Part shown: one piece after another, positions 5,278 to 6,098 of the stretch
Layout: each line of letters opens with the position of its first letter
How positions within the stretch are numbered: the stretch's first letter is position 1
Source: Coriobacteriales bacterium
GTDB taxonomy: Bacteria; Actinomycetota; Coriobacteriia; Coriobacteriales; UBA8131
NCBI GenBank assembly: GCA_031263665.1
Contig: JAISFJ010000038.1
Coordinates: forward strand, 1 to 6,098
Direction of reading: 5' to 3'
Length of the DNA stretch: 6,098 nt
Notes under the pieces: generated by a model
Databases searched by the model: none
What the model saw: the letters and a program-made list of their open reading frames with translations, nothing else
Told to the model about the DNA's origin: nothing
Position numbers and translations under genes: made by a program

Positions 5278-6098
5278 ATGCATAGTATTCTGGAAGAAAT
5301 AGTCGCCGATACACGGCGGCGCGTCGCGCAAGCCAAGCGGGAACGGCCGCTCGAGTTGCTGCCCGAGCTGCCGCTCGAGTTGTCCCTCGAGCAAGCCGCG
5401 GAAAGCCTTCCGTCTGGGCGTGTGTGCTCGTTGAGAGAGGCCCTCGCCGAGCCGGGATTATCCTTTATCTGCGAGGTTAAAAAGGCGTCTCCCTCCAAAG
5501 GACTCATTGCCCAGGAGTTTGACCACCTCGCCATCGCACGCTCCTACGAGGCGGCAGGTGCCGCTGCCATAAGCGTACTCACCGAACCGACCTTCTTTCA
5601 GGGCTCGCAGGGCTACCTCGCCGAGATAGCCCAAGAGGTCTCCATTCCTGTGCTTCGCAAAGACTTCATCATCGATGAGTATCAGATATATGAGGCAAAA
5701 ATGCTTAATACACAAGCACTTTTGCTCATCGTCGCTCTGTTAGACGATGATGAACTCAGGCATTTTATCGCTTTTGCTGCCGACTTGGGTATGGATGCGC
5801 TGGTGGAGGCTCATACCGAACAGGAGCTCACACGCGCTTTGGCCGCGGGTGCGACCATCGTAGGCGTGAACAACCGTGACCTCAACAGCTTTGAGGTAGA
5901 CCTGTCACGCAGCCTCACTTTGAGAAAACTGGTTCCGCCTGAGGTGCTTTTTGTGGCCGAGAGCGGCATTCACGATGCCAACGATGTGGCCAGGCTCGCC
6001 TCAGCAGGCGCAGACGCGGTGCTCATCGGCGAGACCCTGATGCGTGCCGCCGACAAGGCCGCCGCGCTCAAAGCGCTGCGAGGAGGTGACGGGGGGAC
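5278..6098 (+). CDS. trpC: Indole-3-glycerol phosphate synthase (3' end cut by window)
   Basis: TrpC closes the indole ring of the carboxyphenylamino-deoxyribulose phosphate, releasing CO2 and water. The frame is open to the window end (273 codons), close to a full-length enzyme, so only a few residues should be missing. The beta/alpha barrel shows EVKKASPSKG (66-75; catalytic Glu66 and Lys68 by comparison with the Sulfolobus enzyme), VLRKDFIIDEYQIYEA (125-140; Lys128), LVEAHTE (175-181; Glu177), GVNNRDL (196-202; Asn198) and VAESGIHDA (226-234; Glu228, Ser229). The usual GADA after the YEA helix reads NTQA here. ATG 5278 is chosen because GAGAGGG at 5262-5268 precedes it and MHSILEEIV fits the family start; GTG 5230 would add 16 residues. 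Residues 24-39 hold a small duplication. There is no visible sign of fusion to TrpF, because a ribosome site lies at the gene's end. Confidence 0.95.
   Translation, partial: MHSILEEIVADTRRRVAQAKRERPLELLPELPLELSLEQAAESLPSGRVCSLREALAEPGLSFICEVKKASPSKGLIAQEFDHLAIARSYEAAGAAAISVLTEPTFFQGSQGYLAEIAQEVSIPVLRKDFIIDEYQIYEAKMLNTQALLLIVALLDDDELRHFIAFAADLGMDALVEAHTEQELTRALAAGATIVGVNNRDLNSFEVDLSRSLTLRKLVPPEVLFVAESGIHDANDVARLASAGADAVLIGETLMRAADKAAALKALRGGDGG
5347..5394 (+). repeat. 24-bp imperfect tandem duplication in trpC
   Basis: Two adjacent 24-base units (5347-5370 and 5371-5394) both begin CCGCTCGAGTTG and encode PLELLPEL followed by PLELSLEQ, residues 24-39 of TrpC. CTCGAG occurs three times within 42 bases (5350, 5374, 5386). 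The length keeps the frame. It lies in the variable N-terminal helix region before the catalytic barrel, so function should be unaffected. Confidence 0.75.
6081..6089 (+). promoter_or_regulatory. Strong Shine-Dalgarno for the next gene
   Basis: AGGAGGTGA is fully complementary to the 3' end of bacterial 16S rRNA. It lies within the last visible codons of trpC, so the next start codon should fall within a few bases beyond 6098, overlapping or touching the trpC stop. In the common trpEGDCFBA order this would be trpF, but the gene itself is not visible. Confidence 0.65.

Overview
The window is a bacterial chromosomal segment with everything on the + strand. It holds a complete purine-biosynthesis gene (purD) followed by the first four genes of a tryptophan operon (trpE, trpG, trpD and a trpC cut by the window end). 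The DNA is GC-rich, genes are tightly packed with ATGA stop/start overlaps, Shine-Dalgarno sites are strong, and the trp operon is read behind a tRNA-sensing T-box leader. This fits a moderately high-GC Gram-positive bacterium. A Coriobacteriia-type actinomycete or a GC-rich Firmicute is my best guess, but the sequence alone does not settle it.

Layout. Positions 1-156 hold a plausible purD promoter (8-36) and a leader with a strong hairpin (63-88). purD runs 157-1449. The 364-base gap 1450-1813 has no gene but is dense with regulation: a large imperfect palindrome (1482-1527) lies over a probable promoter (-10 at 1511-1516), and a full T-box riboswitch follows. Its parts are a Stem I with a candidate TGG (Trp) specifier at 1621-1623, a Stem III hairpin at 1738-1754, the T-box core at 1759-1773, an antiterminator at 1758-1791 and a competing terminator at 1783-1813. 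The trpE start codon follows the terminator U-tract directly. trpE is 1814-3565, trpG 3562-4185, trpD 4182-5207 and trpC 5278 to beyond 6098. A near-perfect Shine-Dalgarno at 6081-6089 predicts another gene (likely trpF) starting just outside the window.

How the genes work together. TrpE and TrpG form anthranilate synthase, making anthranilate from chorismate and glutamine. TrpD adds phosphoribosyl from PRPP. TrpC closes the indole ring to give indole-3-glycerol phosphate; the isomerase step between them (TrpF) and tryptophan synthase (TrpBA) are expected downstream. PurD (GAR synthetase) also uses a PRPP-derived substrate, phosphoribosylamine, but no sequence evidence links its control to trp.

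What stands out: (1) the T-box terminator appears also to hide the trpE ribosome-binding site; (2) a striking palindrome overlaps the trp promoter and suggests a second, DNA-level control; (3) in-frame low-complexity expansions occur in TrpE (internal repeat and long Ala/Glu/Pro tail) and in the TrpC N-terminus. The individual enzymes look like ordinary, intact family members. No mobile element, CRISPR array, tRNA or rRNA was seen.
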